NCBI RefSeq assembly: GCF_900172345.1
Contig: NZ_FWFY01000008.1
Coordinates: 62,001 to 126,000 of the forward strand
Direction of reading: 5' to 3'
Length of the DNA: 64,000 bases
Source: Limimaricola soesokkakensis
Lineage (GTDB): Bacteria; Pseudomonadota; Alphaproteobacteria; Rhodobacterales; Rhodobacteraceae
Shown: positions 8,297 through 16,944 of the stretch, in pieces
Position numbering within the stretch: position 1 is the first letter of the stretch
How the letters are laid out: every line of letters begins with the position of its first letter
The notes under the pieces: generated by a model
Seen by the model: the letters and a program-made list of their open reading frames with translations, nothing else
Told to the model about the DNA's origin: nothing
Databases searched by the model: none
Position numbers and translations under genes: made by a program

Positions 8297-9073
8297 TCAG
8301 ACCACCCGCAGCGCCACGCCGTGCTGCGCCAGACCCCGCGCCAGCGCCTCCACCGGCGCCGCGTCGGTAACGACGAGACCGATCTTCGACAGCGGCGCCA
8401 CCGCCGCGAAGTCGCGGCGGCCATGCTTGCTGGAATCGATCAGGAGCACCGAGCGCCCGCTCGCCGCCAGCATCGCCCGCTTGACCGCGTCGAAGCCGCG
8501 CACAGCCTCGCTCACCATCTCCGCATCGATCGCCGAGGCCCCGAGATAGCAGGCATCGACCCGGTAGCGCTGCAGCGATTCCACTGCCTCGGGCCCGATC
8601 AGCGCCCCCTCCCCCGCCAGAAGCCGACCGCCGCAGAGCACCACCTCCGCATCCGGCACCCCGCCCAGAAGCTGCGCCACCTGCAGACAGTTGGTGATGG
8701 CCGTCACCGGGGTGCCCGCGATGGCGAGGTAGCGCGCGAACTCGATCGTCGTCGCGCCCGCGTCGATCATCAGCGTCTCGCCCGGCCGCACCAGCGCCGC
8801 CGCGGCGCGGCCGATCCGCGCCCGCTCGTCGACGCGGCGTTCCTGTCGCGCCTCCAGATCGTGGCGCGCGCCGGGATAGGGCGCGGTGGCGCCGCCATAG
8901 GCGCGGCGGATCTGACCACGCCCGTCCAGCGCCCCGAGATCGCGGCGGATCGTCTCGGGCGTCACCGAGAAGCGCGCCGCCAGATCGGCGATCCGCACAT
9001 GCGGCCTGAGCTTCAGCTCCATCAGGATCTGTGCCTGTCGTTCCGCCTTGGCGGGACGCGCCTCGCTGCCCAT
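8297..9073 (-). CDS. DeoR-family transcriptional regulator
   Basis: The 258-residue protein has the DeoR N-terminal winged helix (RIADLAARFSVTPETIRRDL, about residues 27-46) and the C-terminal DeoR sensor domain with GETLMIDAGATTIEFARYL and DSSKHGRRDFA, which binds phosphorylated sugars or polyols in characterised members. It is transcribed away from phnD across a 142-bp gap. By position it is the likely local repressor of phnDCEE-HAD, and its effector would then be a phosphorylated compound such as glycerol or sugar phosphate; that is inference. GlpR-like control of the glycerophosphodiesterase at 14377-15618 is a further possibility. Confidence 0.85.
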   Translation of the reverse strand: MGSEARPAKAERQAQILMELKLRPHVRIADLAARFSVTPETIRRDLGALDGRGQIRRAYGGATAPYPGARHDLEARQERRVDERARIGRAAAALVRPGETLMIDAGATTIEFARYLAIAGTPVTAITNCLQVAQLLGGVPDAEVVLCGGRLLAGEGALIGPEAVESLQRYRVDACYLGASAIDAEMVSEAVRGFDAVKRAMLAASGRSVLLIDSSKHGRRDFAAVAPLSKIGLVVTDAAPVEALARGLAQHGVALRVV

Positions 9074-9102
9074 GCCTGTCCCCCGATGTCCGAGCTGTCA
9101 CA

Positions 9103-9116
9103 TTCTCACGCAAGAA
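9103..9116. promoter_or_regulatory. Candidate DeoR operator (TTCTCACGCAAGAA)
   Basis: TTCTCACGCAAGAA is an imperfect palindrome (TTCTyrCGyrAGAA) in the gap between the DeoR gene and phnD, 30 bp upstream of the DeoR start codon. Two CTGTCA hexamers flank it (9095-9100 and 9126-9131). Only one copy was found, so the assignment rests on symmetry and position. Confidence 0.3.
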
Positions 9117-9215
9117 AATGTTGCACTGTCAAACCCGAAGTGCTGAGATCGCTGCGATCCGGGCACCGTTGAGGAGCGGTCTCCCGGACCATCTCTGGGA
9201 GGAGGACAACTCGAC

Positions 9216-10202
9216 ATGCTCAAGACCCCGACGATTCTGGGTGCGGCGACGCTCGCCGCGATGACGCTTTCGGCCACGACGGCCATGGCGCAGGACGACT
9301 GCCCCGAGCGCGGCGCGCTCGACGCGATGTATTGCGACGCCGACGGCGATCTGGTGGCCGACGCGCCGACCGACGAAAGCCTGCTCAAGGACCCCGACAC
9401 GCTGGTCTTCGCCTATACCCCGGTCGAGGACCCGGCGATCTACGAGGACATCTGGGAGCCGTTCATCGCCCATCTCGAGGAGGTGACGGGCAAGGACGTG
9501 CAGTTCTTCGCGGTGCAGTCGAACTCGGCCGAGGTCGAGGCGATGCGCTCGGGGCGGCTGCATATCGCGGGCTTCTCGACCGGACCGACGCCCTATGCGG
9601 TGAACCTCGCCGGCGCGGTGCCCTTCGCGATCATGGGCTCGGATGACGGGCAGTTCGGCTACAAGCTGCAGCTCTACACCCAGGCCGACAGCGACATCCA
9701 GGAGCCTTCGGATCTCGCGGGCAAGCGCGTGGCGCATACCTCGCCCACCTCCAACTCGGGCAACCTCGCGCCGCGCGCGCTGTTCCCGGATCTCGGCGTG
9801 GTGCCGGACGAGGATTACGAGGTGACCTATTCGGGCAGCCACGACCAGTCGATGCTGGGCGTCGTGGCAGGCGATTACGACGCGGCCCCCGTCGCCTCCG
9901 AGGTGGTCGACCGGATGGCCGAGCGCGGCCTCTACGATCCCGAGGAGGTGCGCATCGTCTGGGAGAGCGACCCCTTCCCGACCACCTCCTACACCTATGC
10001 CCACGACCTCGCGCCCGATCTGAAGGAGAAGATCGAAGAGGCGTTCTTCAGCTTCGATTTCGAGGGCACGGCGCTCGGCGAGGAGTTCACCGGCGTCAGC
10101 AAGTTCATCCCCATCACCTATGAGGACCAGTGGGCGGTGATCCGGCAGATCCAGAAGGCCAATGGCGTCGAATACACGCCCGAGGGCCTCGCGGCCGAGT
10201 GA
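9216..10202 (+). CDS. phnD: Periplasmic phosphonate/phosphate-ester binding protein PhnD
   Basis: The 328-residue protein has a Sec signal peptide (cleavage near AMA|QDD, residue 24) and the PhnD fold: LVFAYTPVEDP, GRLHIAGFSTGPTPYAV, the ligand-loop region AHTSPTSNSGNLAPRA and GVVAGDYDAAPVASEV. A Shine-Dalgarno GGAGGA lies about ten bases before the ATG at 9216. PhnD proteins deliver phosphonates, phosphite or phosphate esters to a PhnC/PhnE ABC importer. No C-P lyase or phosphonatase gene is present here, and a HAD phosphatase and a glycerophosphodiesterase are neighbours, so a phosphate ester may be the true ligand. A 12-bp hairpin follows the stop. Confidence 0.85.
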   Translation: MLKTPTILGAATLAAMTLSATTAMAQDDCPERGALDAMYCDADGDLVADAPTDESLLKDPDTLVFAYTPVEDPAIYEDIWEPFIAHLEEVTGKDVQFFAVQSNSAEVEAMRSGRLHIAGFSTGPTPYAVNLAGAVPFAIMGSDDGQFGYKLQLYTQADSDIQEPSDLAGKRVAHTSPTSNSGNLAPRALFPDLGVVPDEDYEVTYSGSHDQSMLGVVAGDYDAAPVASEVVDRMAERGLYDPEEVRIVWESDPFPTTSYTYAHDLAPDLKEKIEEAFFSFDFEGTALGEEFTGVSKFIPITYEDQWAVIRQIQKANGVEYTPEGLAAE

Positions 10203-10209
10203 CGCGCAA

Positions 10210-10239
10210 GGGTCCGGCCCCGGTGACGGGGCCGGACCC
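10210..10239 (+). promoter_or_regulatory. 12-bp intercistronic hairpin after phnD
   Basis: GGGTCCGGCCCC at 10210-10221 pairs perfectly with GGGGCCGGACCC at 10228-10239 around a 6-base loop, in the 52-bp gap between phnD and phnC. There is no T-run. Such hairpins after binding-protein genes usually protect the upstream mRNA 3' end or partly terminate transcription. Confidence 0.6.
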
Positions 10240-10254
10240 CGCAAGGAGAATGCG

Positions 10255-11031
10255 ATGCTGAAGATCAGCGATCTGGTGAAGCGCTATGGTGGCGGCGAAC
10301 CGGTCTTGAAGAATCTCGACCTGACCATCGAGGGCGAAAGCGTGGTGTCGATCATCGGCTCCTCGGGGGCGGGCAAGTCGACGCTCCTGCGCTGCATCAA
10401 CCGGCTGGTGGAGCCCACCTCCGGCTCGATCACCCTCAACGGCACCGAGCTGACCCGCCTGCGCGGAGCCGAGCTGCGCCGCGCCCGCCGCAAGATCGGC
10501 ATGGTGTTCCAGGGCTTCAACCTCGTCGAGCGGCTCACCGTGATGGAGAACGTCCAGTCCGGCCGCCTGGGCTACATCTCGACCTGGGCGGCGCTGATGC
10601 GGCGCTACCCGCGCGAAGACATCCGCCGCGCCTACGAGCTGATGGAGCGGGTCGGCATCGCCCATTACGCCGACAAGCGCGCCGACGAGCTGTCGGGCGG
10701 CGAGCGCCAGCGCGTCGGCGTGGTCCGGGCGCTAATGCAGAAGCCCGAGATCCTGCTCGCCGACGAGCCCACCGCCTCGCTCGACCCCAAGACCTCCGAG
10801 CAGATCATGGGGCTGTTGCGCGACCTCTCGCGCGAGCTGAAGCTGCCGGTGCTGATCAACATCCACAACGTTCACGAGGCCAAGGAATACACCGACCGGA
10901 TCGTCGGCATGCGCTATGGCCGGATCATCTTCGACGACCTGCCCCGCGCGCTCGACCAGGAGGCGATGGACCGGATCTATTCCGGCAGCCCCGCCGCCGA
11001 CCGCGCCGGCGAGATGCGGGCGGCGTCGTGA
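10255..11031 (+). CDS. phnC: ABC transporter ATPase PhnC
   Basis: The 258-residue ATPase has Walker A GSSGAGKS, Q-loop VFQGFN, the signature LSGGERQRV, Walker B ILLADEPTASLD and the switch His in NIHNVHEA, all arranged as in PhnC. It powers the phnD-phnE-phnE importer. The ATG at 10255 follows AAGGAG; the stop overlaps the first phnE by 4 bp. Confidence 0.88.
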   Translation: MLKISDLVKRYGGGEPVLKNLDLTIEGESVVSIIGSSGAGKSTLLRCINRLVEPTSGSITLNGTELTRLRGAELRRARRKIGMVFQGFNLVERLTVMENVQSGRLGYISTWAALMRRYPREDIRRAYELMERVGIAHYADKRADELSGGERQRVGVVRALMQKPEILLADEPTASLDPKTSEQIMGLLRDLSRELKLPVLINIHNVHEAKEYTDRIVGMRYGRIIFDDLPRALDQEAMDRIYSGSPAADRAGEMRAAS

Positions 11032-11840
11032 GCACCGCCCCCTCCCCTGCCCCCGCGCCGCGCGATCACTGGCGCAAGCCGAGCTTCATCGCCAACCCGG
11101 TGCTGCGCTGGCTGGTCTATGGCGGTGCGATCTTCTACGTGGTCTGGACCCTGGCCTGGCTGCCGATCGACTGGATCCGGGTGGCCGAGGGCATCGAGCG
11201 CGCGGGCCGGATCTTCGGCGGTGCCTTCCCGCCGAGCTTCGAGCGCTCGGGCCTGCTGATCGACGGCTTTCTCGAAAGCCTGAAGATCGCGATCCTCGCC
11301 ACCTTCGGCGGTGTGATCCTGTCGATCCCGATCGCCTTCATGGCGGCGCGCAACGTGGTGCCCAAGGCGGTGTTCTATCTGGGCCGCGCCATCATCATCG
11401 TCGCGCGCAGCTTTCATCCCGTGATCGTCGCCATCATCTTCGTCAAGGCGGTGGGCTTCGGGCCGCTGGCGGGGGTGCTGACGCTGATCGTCTATTCCAT
11501 CGGCTTCGTCGCCAAGATGCTGGCCGAGCGGATCGAGGAGATCGACTTCGGACAGGTCGAGGCGATGCGCGCCGCCGGCGCCCCCTATCTGTCGACGCTG
11601 ATCTATGCGGTGGTCCCGCAGATCATGCCGCGTCAGGTCGGCCTCACCATCTACCAGCTCGACAGCAACCTGCGCGCCTCGGCGGTGGTCGGCATCGTCG
11701 GCGCGGGCGGCATCGGCTCGACGCTGGCCAACGCCTTCGGCCGCTACGACTACGATTTCGCGCTCGCCATCACCATGGTCATCGTCGGCGTGATCCTCCT
11801 GTCGGAGGCGGTGTCTGGCCAGATCAGGAAACGCCTATGA
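11028..11840 (+). CDS. phnE: Phosphonate-type ABC permease PhnE (first copy)
   Basis: The 270-residue membrane protein has about six hydrophobic segments and the binding-protein-dependent permease EAA loop near EAMRAAGAPYLSTLIYAVVPQ, followed by VVGIVGAGGIGSTL, which is characteristic of PhnE. An extended cytoplasmic/proline-rich N-terminus precedes the first helix. It forms the pore with the second PhnE encoded directly downstream (4-bp overlap). Two-permease phn operons are common in alphaproteobacteria. Confidence 0.85.
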   Translation: MSTAPSPAPAPRDHWRKPSFIANPVLRWLVYGGAIFYVVWTLAWLPIDWIRVAEGIERAGRIFGGAFPPSFERSGLLIDGFLESLKIAILATFGGVILSIPIAFMAARNVVPKAVFYLGRAIIIVARSFHPVIVAIIFVKAVGFGPLAGVLTLIVYSIGFVAKMLAERIEEIDFGQVEAMRAAGAPYLSTLIYAVVPQIMPRQVGLTIYQLDSNLRASAVVGIVGAGGIGSTLANAFGRYDYDFALAITMVIVGVILLSEAVSGQIRKRL

Positions 11841-12640
11841 CCCTCTCCGATCTCGGTCGCGACGACTGGACCCGCTTCACCCTGAAACAGCGGCTGCAAC
11901 GCTACGTCGTCTTCGCCGCCTGCGCGCTGGCCATCGGCTGGGCGATCTCCTCGATCGAGGTGATCTGGGCCTGGGTCTGGGACGCGCCCAGCCAGATGGG
12001 CGACCTGTTCGGCCGGATGATCCCGCCCGACCCGTCGAACCTCGGCGCGATCCTGCGGGTGCTGTGGGAGACGGTGAACATCGCCACCATCGCCACCGCC
12101 TTCGCGGTGATCCTGTCGCTCCCCGTGGCATGGCTCGCGGCGCAGAACACCACCCCGAACCGCGCCACGCTCTGGATCGGCCGCTTCATCCTCGTGTCGT
12201 CGCGCTCGATCAACACGATCATCTGGGCGCTGCTCTTCGTCGCCATCTTCGGCCCCGGCATCGTCGCGGGCATCGTCGCGATCATGTTCCGCTCGATCGG
12301 CTTCGTCGGAAAGCTCCTGGGCGAGGCGATCGAGGAAATCGACAAGCGCCCGGTCGAGGCGCTGGAGGCGACGGGCGCCTCGCGGCTCAAGGTCATCGCC
12401 TATGCGATCGTGCCGCAGGTCATGCCGACATTCTGGGCCGTGTCGATTCTGCGCTGGGATATCAATCTGCGCGAGTCCACCGTGCTCGGCCTCGTCGGCG
12501 CGGGCGGCATCGGCATCATCCTCCAAGGCGCGATCGACACCTTCAACTGGCGCGAGGCGGCGACGGTGCTGCTGGCGATCCTCGGACTGGTGATCCTGGG
12601 CGAGATCGTCTCGGCCTGGCTGCGCCGCCGGATCCTGTGA
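11837..12640 (+). CDS. phnE: Phosphonate-type ABC permease PhnE (second copy)
   Basis: The 267-residue permease parallels the preceding gene: EAA loop at EALEATGASRLKVIAYAIVPQ and TVLGLVGAGGIGIIL near the C-terminus. The two are clearly homologous but diverged through most of their length, so this is an old heterodimer and not a recent duplication. The stop overlaps the GTG start of the HAD gene by 4 bp. Confidence 0.85.
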   Translation: MTLSDLGRDDWTRFTLKQRLQRYVVFAACALAIGWAISSIEVIWAWVWDAPSQMGDLFGRMIPPDPSNLGAILRVLWETVNIATIATAFAVILSLPVAWLAAQNTTPNRATLWIGRFILVSSRSINTIIWALLFVAIFGPGIVAGIVAIMFRSIGFVGKLLGEAIEEIDKRPVEALEATGASRLKVIAYAIVPQVMPTFWAVSILRWDINLRESTVLGLVGAGGIGIILQGAIDTFNWREAATVLLAILGLVILGEIVSAWLRRRIL

Positions 12641-13548
12641 CCGGCGCGCCCCCCAGCGGGCGCACGGCCCTCGACGCCTATCTGGCGATCCGTCACCGGC
12701 TGCCCGACGCGCCAGAGGGCAGCGCCTTCGGCCGTGCCCCGCATCTGGGCGCCATCGCCGATCCCTTCGACATGGTGCTGTTCGACGCTTACGGCGTTCT
12801 CAACGTGGGTGAGACGCCGATCCTTGGCGCCGCTGCGCGGATCGCCGAACTGCGCGGCAAGGGCAAGCGGGTGATGGTGGTCTCGAACTCGGCCGGCTAC
12901 CCCAAGCGGGCGATGATGCAGCGCTACGAACGGCTCGGTTTCGATTTCGCCCCCGATGAGGTGGTGACGAGCCGCGAGGCGCTTCTCGCCCGGCTGGGCC
13001 GCGACAAGCCGCGCCGCTGGGGCGTGATGCTGGGCCCGGGCCACGGGCTGCGCGAGTTCGAGGCGATCGACGCGCATCTGCTGCTCGACGAGGCGGCGGC
13101 TTACGAGGCGGCCGAAGGCTTCCTGCTGGTCGGCTCCGACGGCTGGACCGTCGAGCGGCAGCGCCTACTCGTCGCTAGCCTGCGCGACCACCCGCGCCCG
13201 GTACTGGTCGGCAACCCCGACCTTGTGGCCCCGCGCGAAGGCGGGCTGACGCTCGAACCCGGCCATTTCGCCCATGCGCTGGCCGATGCCGGCCTCTGCG
13301 CCCCCGAGTTCTGCGGCAAGCCGTTCCGCGCGATCTTCGACCTCGCCCTGTCGCGGCTCGATCCCGCACCCGCCCCCGCGCGGGTGCTGATGGTCGGCGA
13401 CACCCTGCACACCGACATCCTCGGCGCCCGCGCCATGGGCTTCGCCTCGGCGCTGGTCACCGATCACGGCCCGCTGGCGGGAGAGGACATCGTCGCGGCG
13501 ATCGACCGCGCGGGCATCGTCCCCGACTTCGTGATCCCGCATATCTGA
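12637..13548 (+). CDS. HAD class IIA phosphatase (NagD/PGP-like)
   Basis: The 303-residue protein starts at GTG 12637, overlapping phnE by 4 bp. It shows the HAD motifs: DAYGVLN (nucleophile Asp50, with the usual second Asp replaced by Tyr52), SNSA (motif II), a conserved Lys in CGKPF (motif III) and GDTLHTD (motif IV). The large C2 cap between motifs II and III places it in class IIA with NagD and phosphoglycolate phosphatases. Asp+2, the usual general acid, reads Tyr here, which is unusual for an active phosphatase. As the last gene of the phn operon it probably dephosphorylates the imported ester; the substrate is unknown. Confidence 0.75.
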   Translation: MTGAPPSGRTALDAYLAIRHRLPDAPEGSAFGRAPHLGAIADPFDMVLFDAYGVLNVGETPILGAAARIAELRGKGKRVMVVSNSAGYPKRAMMQRYERLGFDFAPDEVVTSREALLARLGRDKPRRWGVMLGPGHGLREFEAIDAHLLLDEAAAYEAAEGFLLVGSDGWTVERQRLLVASLRDHPRPVLVGNPDLVAPREGGLTLEPGHFAHALADAGLCAPEFCGKPFRAIFDLALSRLDPAPAPARVLMVGDTLHTDILGARAMGFASALVTDHGPLAGEDIVAAIDRAGIVPDFVIPHI

Positions 13549-13682
13549 CGGCCGAGGGCCGCGCGGCGGAAATTTCCTCGACGGATGGATCGCAGGGCGG
13601 CCTGCGGTTGAGACCAGTGGGAAGAGTATCGCCCCCCACATTCGGCGTTTACCCCTGCTTCGGCCAAGGGCATATCGGAGCC

Positions 13683-14192
13683 ATGACCCTCAGACCGGCC
13701 CAGATTTCGGACGCTTCGAGCATCGCCGCCCTTTCCCTGGAGGTGTGGATCAGCACATATCTGAAGCGCGGCGTCAGCCCCTTCTTCGCGGACTATGTCC
13801 TGGACACGTTCACCACATCCAACACCGAGAAATTCATAGCCGATCCGTCGGAGTTCGTGATGGTGTCGCAGAACGATGAGGGCATCGACGGATACATCCG
13901 CGTTTCCGCAGGCAGCAAGCCGCCTGTGAATGGATGTTCCGACCTGCAGATCGCAACCTTCTACGTCCAGCCGCGTCACCATGGGAAAGGGATCGGGTCT
14001 CGCCTGCTCGACGCGGCCTTCGGGCATTGTCGCGCAACGCAGGCCGATACGGTCTGGCTCACGACCAACGCGGAAAACGCGTCCGCCATCGCGTTCTATC
14101 TCCGGAAAGGCTTCGAGCATGTCGGAGAGACGCATTTCCGCATCGGCACGGAAAGCTACCTGAACAACGTCTATTCCTACCGCCTGAACTGA
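13683..14192 (+). CDS. GNAT-family N-acetyltransferase
   Basis: The 169-residue protein has the GNAT acetyl-CoA loop VQPRHHGKGIGSRLL and the C-terminal NASAIAFYLRKGFEHVGE motif. The ATG at 13683 is used. It is not coupled to the HAD gene (about 135-bp gap), and its DNA is visibly less G+C-rich and uses A/T-ending codons more than its neighbours, suggesting separate acquisition. The substrate cannot be told; small-molecule or antibiotic acetylation is possible. Confidence 0.8.
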   Translation: MTLRPAQISDASSIAALSLEVWISTYLKRGVSPFFADYVLDTFTTSNTEKFIADPSEFVMVSQNDEGIDGYIRVSAGSKPPVNGCSDLQIATFYVQPRHHGKGIGSRLLDAAFGHCRATQADTVWLTTNAENASAIAFYLRKGFEHVGETHFRIGTESYLNNVYSYRLN

Positions 14193-14248
14193 AAAAGGGT
14201 CATCCCGCCGGTGCCCGCTTTGTCCGCTCGACGGACAATAAGAGCCCA

Positions 14249-14276
14249 ACGCCCCCGCGGATATCCGCGAGGGCGT
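14249..14276 (+). terminator. Terminator hairpin after the GNAT gene
   Basis: ACGCCC at 14249-14254 pairs with GGGCGT at 14271-14276 and encloses the palindrome CGCGGATATCCGCG, giving a long GC-rich stem about 57 bp after the GNAT stop, followed by CTTCGCTT and not a clean T-run. A second small inverted repeat, TGTCCG...CGGACA, lies just before it (14221-14237). Confidence 0.5.
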
Positions 14277-14376
14277 CTTCGCTTACAGGCACCGGACGCG
14301 CAGCGCAGCTAGCTCGCCCGGGCGGGTACCTTCGGCAAAGGGCCTAACGGCCCCCTGCCCTACTCTCTGGAGCCGC

Positions 14377-15618
14377 TCAGAGCCCCATGCAGTTGGCGTA
14401 GTAGGTCACCGTGGCGGGCCAGTCCGAGAATACCCCCACGACGCCCACATCCTGCGCCAGCGCGTCGAGCATGGCATAGGTGTCGCCGTCATCGTCGATG
14501 GCTTGCTCGACCGACTGGAAGTACCAGCCGCCGCCCGAGGCCAGCGGCCCCGACCGCTCCAGCGTCCAGGTGATGATCTCGAGCCCCGCGGCCTTGGCCT
14601 CCTCGGCATAGGCCGAGGCCACGATCTCTCCGGCCTCGTCGGTGGTGACCAACATCCACATCGGCGGCGCGATGTAGTTCACGCCCATATCCGCCAGCTC
14701 CTGCATCGTCGGCTTGAAGGTCGCGGGGTCCATCGGGTCGATCAGTCCCTCATCCTCGTCCTCGGCCTCGTAACGGTCGTCGAGATAGACCGCCTGCGCG
14801 CCGAACTCCGGCTCGTTCTCGATCCAGTACTTGATGTCGTCGAGGTTGAAGCTCTGCGGCCAGACCCTGGAGGGTTCGATGCCGGCATCCTTGTACTCGT
14901 CGATGAGCTTCTGGGCATAGTCCTCCTGGCTGAAGCCCTCATGCGGCATCTCGACCGAGGCCGCCTTGAGCTCGGGCGTGAAATCGGCGCCGAGGCTGTC
15001 GATCAGTGCGATCGATTCGGCGTGGGTCATCAGCTCGGTGCCCGCCACGTAGAGATCGGTGCGCCACGGCGCGGTGCCGCCCTGGAATTCCTCGGGCGTG
15101 GTGGCCGCCGCGTTCGAGGCGTCCATCTTCGGGCTGAGCTCGCGGAACTCGGCCAGCGTCAGATCCGAGGTGCGGCACTCGGCGCTCGCGTCGCTGCCCT
15201 CGCCCGCGGGGGTGAAGCCGGCGGTGCATTTCTCGGCCAGATCGGTGACGAGGATGTCCGTGGTGGTGGCCAGATCGTTCTGCGCGTGGCGGCAGACCAG
15301 CTCGTGATCGGCGGTGAAGGTCACGTCGCATTCGACGATGCCTGCCCCCTGCCGCGCGCCGGCGACATAGGATTGCTTCGTGTGTTCGGGGATCATCAGC
15401 GGCGCGCCGCGATGCGCGATGGAAAAGGCGGTGGGCTCGGGCGTCTGGCCTTGGCAGGACATCAGCTTGTCCTTGAGTTCGCCCTCCTCCATCGCGTCGA
15501 TCAGGAAGAACGGCCGCTCGCCATAGCCCAGCGCCGGGCCGCCCTCTGCCATGTGGCTCTCGGCCAGCGCCATGCCCGGCAGCGCCGTGGCCAGTGCCAG
15601 AAATCCTATCCGTGTCAT
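14377..15618 (-). CDS. glpQ: Periplasmic glycerophosphodiester phosphodiesterase
   Basis: The 413-residue protein has a signal peptide (cleavage near MALA|ESH) and the GDPD TIM-barrel motifs: [13 protein letters not shown] (catalytic HR and E), [18 protein letters not shown] (metal-binding E/D and catalytic H) and IETDVQ-like elements later. It is longer than E. coli GlpQ because of acidic insertions, which fits a secreted, salt-exposed enzyme. It hydrolyses glycerophosphodiesters such as glycerophosphocholine to sn-glycerol-3-phosphate and an alcohol. A good Shine-Dalgarno GGGAGG precedes the ATG at 15618. It converges on the phn operon end and plausibly supplies ligand to that importer. Confidence 0.85.
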   Translation of the reverse strand: MTRIGFLALATALPGMALAESHMAEGGPALGYGERPFFLIDAMEEGELKDKLMSCQGQTPEPTAFSIAHRGAPLMIPEHTKQSYVAGARQGAGIVECDVTFTADHELVCRHAQNDLATTTDILVTDLAEKCTAGFTPAGEGSDASAECRTSDLTLAEFRELSPKMDASNAAATTPEEFQGGTAPWRTDLYVAGTELMTHAESIALIDSLGADFTPELKAASVEMPHEGFSQEDYAQKLIDEYKDAGIEPSRVWPQSFNLDDIKYWIENEPEFGAQAVYLDDRYEAEDEDEGLIDPMDPATFKPTMQELADMGVNYIAPPMWMLVTTDEAGEIVASAYAEEAKAAGLEIITWTLERSGPLASGGGWYFQSVEQAIDDDGDTYAMLDALAQDVGVVGVFSDWPATVTYYANCMGL

Positions 15619-15775
15619 GTGTCGTCCTCCCATAGGTTGTCAGGGCCGGTCTCGGTGCCGACCTTCTGCGCCAACAGCCTAAGCGAAACACGACGGTGTG
15701 ATTAAGTTTTAATGACAGTGCGTTGGCATTAATCAGCGATGGTTCGCCGTGCGCCCCCACCTTGTTGATTACCTA

Positions 15776-15804
15776 GCGGAAGCAAGGGCCGACCCTGCTT
15801 CCGC
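15776..15804 (-). terminator. Inverted repeat downstream of parB
   Basis: GCGGAAGCA (15776-15784) pairs with TGCTTCCGC (15796-15804), extended by GGG/CCC inside, 55 bp beyond the parB stop. It is the likely terminator of the parA-parB operon and also insulates it from glpQ, which starts nearby. The remaining 15619-15775 stretch holds the glpQ upstream region and has no gene. Confidence 0.5.
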
Positions 15805-15858
15805 ACATCCTTAAATGACGTTGCATAACAACGACTTACAGGACGATCTTGCAAGTTC

Positions 15859-16944
15859 TCAGTCGTCGCCCGCTTCGGTCAGGCAGGCCAGCAACCGCTC
15901 CGCCATGTCGCGGCGTTGGCTGTCGCTCAGCCCCCCCTGCCCGTCCAGCGTCAGCACCAGCTTCGCGCCGTCGCTCCGGACCGTCGCGCGCGCGCCGTTC
16001 GGCAGCACCGCCTCGGCCAAGGGCGGCGGCGCCTGACGGCGCGGACGGCCGCCGCGCGGTGCAGGCTTGGGGGCTGCCTCGGCGGCGTCGAGAATGGGTT
16101 CGATCAGCGCCCATTCCGCCGCCGCATCCTGCGCGTCGCCCTGCTCCAGCGCCGCGCGCAGTTTCGTGGCGAAACCGCCCCGGAGCGCGGCCGCCAGTCG
16201 CAGCCCGCCCGCTTCGCTCAGCTCGCGGCCATGCGCCAGCAGGTCGCCTAGTTCGAAATGCACGAGCGCAAAGGACCGGATCTTCGAACGCTTGGCCTTC
16301 GACGCGGCGGCAAAGATCGCGTCGACCGCGGCCTCCATCGAGGGGAAGGCCCCGAGATGCGCCGCCACGGCGGCGATGCGGCCGCGCTCGTACGGCGTGA
16401 GCTGGGCCCGGATCTCGTTTTCCTCGACCATCGCCGCATAGGCGTCGCCGGCCTCGACCGCCGGTCGCACGATGGCGCGGGCCACCGGCGCCGTGCCCTC
16501 CTCGGCGCCGATCAGCGCCAGCGCCCGGACCCGGCGCCAGCCCGAGACGAGGCCGTAGCGCCCCTCGCCAAGATCGACGACCTCGATCGGCAGGCGCTGA
16601 CCGCTGGCGCGGATCGAGGCGACCAGCTCGTCCATCGCCTCGGCATCGCTTTCGACCCGGTCGCGGGTCAGGTGGTTCACCTGAATCCGGTCGAGCGGCA
16701 GCGTCTCGATCACCCGCCCCTCGGCCTGTGCCTCGCGCCAGGACGCGGCCTCGGTCGCGGTGCGCGCGGCGTTGGCGCGATCGGCGGTCGGGCGCGCATC
16801 GCGATCCGAGGCGGCCTCGGCCGCGACCTGCGCGATCGGCGCGGCAAAGCCGCCGGGGCCGAGCGCCGGTTTCGCGGCGAAACCCGCCTCGATCTCGGCG
16901 AGCGCCTGCGGATCGGGCGCCTCAAGCGTCCTGCGTCTGGCCAT
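15859..16944 (-). CDS. parB: Plasmid partition protein ParB
   Basis: The 361-residue protein has the ParB/Spo0J core: a long N-terminal linker, then LPLDRIQVNHLTRDR, GQRLPIEVVDLGEGRYGLVSGWRRV-type nuclease fold (about residues 82-145), the ENEIRAQLTPYERGRIAA helix and a helix-turn-helix region, and a C-terminal dimerisation part with RRQAPPPL. It should bind the parS-like palindromes in and around this operon and load partition complexes. The start overlaps parA by 23 bp. One of the parS-like sites lies inside its own N-terminal coding region. Confidence 0.87.
   Translation of the reverse strand: MARRRTLEAPDPQALAEIEAGFAAKPALGPGGFAAPIAQVAAEAASDRDARPTADRANAARTATEAASWREAQAEGRVIETLPLDRIQVNHLTRDRVESDAEAMDELVASIRASGQRLPIEVVDLGEGRYGLVSGWRRVRALALIGAEEGTAPVARAIVRPAVEAGDAYAAMVEENEIRAQLTPYERGRIAAVAAHLGAFPSMEAAVDAIFAAASKAKRSKIRSFALVHFELGDLLAHGRELSEAGGLRLAAALRGGFATKLRAALEQGDAQDAAAEWALIEPILDAAEAAPKPAPRGGRPRRQAPPPLAEAVLPNGARATVRSDGAKLVLTLDGQGGLSDSQRRDMAERLLACLTEAGDD
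16868..16884. other. parS-like palindrome 1 (within parB)
   Basis: GGTTTCGCGGCGAAACC, a 17-bp palindrome apart from its centre, lies in the parB coding region near its 5' end. The same 17 bp recur at 17620-17636 and, in the opposite orientation, at 18439-18455; a weaker copy GTTTCGTGGCGAAACC is at 16161-16176. Repetition around parAB is what is expected of parS centromere sites. Confidence 0.65.

Noticed and set aside
14327-14333. GGGTACC near the glpQ end resembling the iteron core
   Set aside because: Single copy far from the origin and without the rest of the 22-bp unit.
15690-15730. Possible Pho box upstream of glpQ (CTGTCAT on the minus strand)
   Set aside because: Only one good heptamer is present; the second repeat expected 11 bp on does not match, so PhoB control is not claimed.
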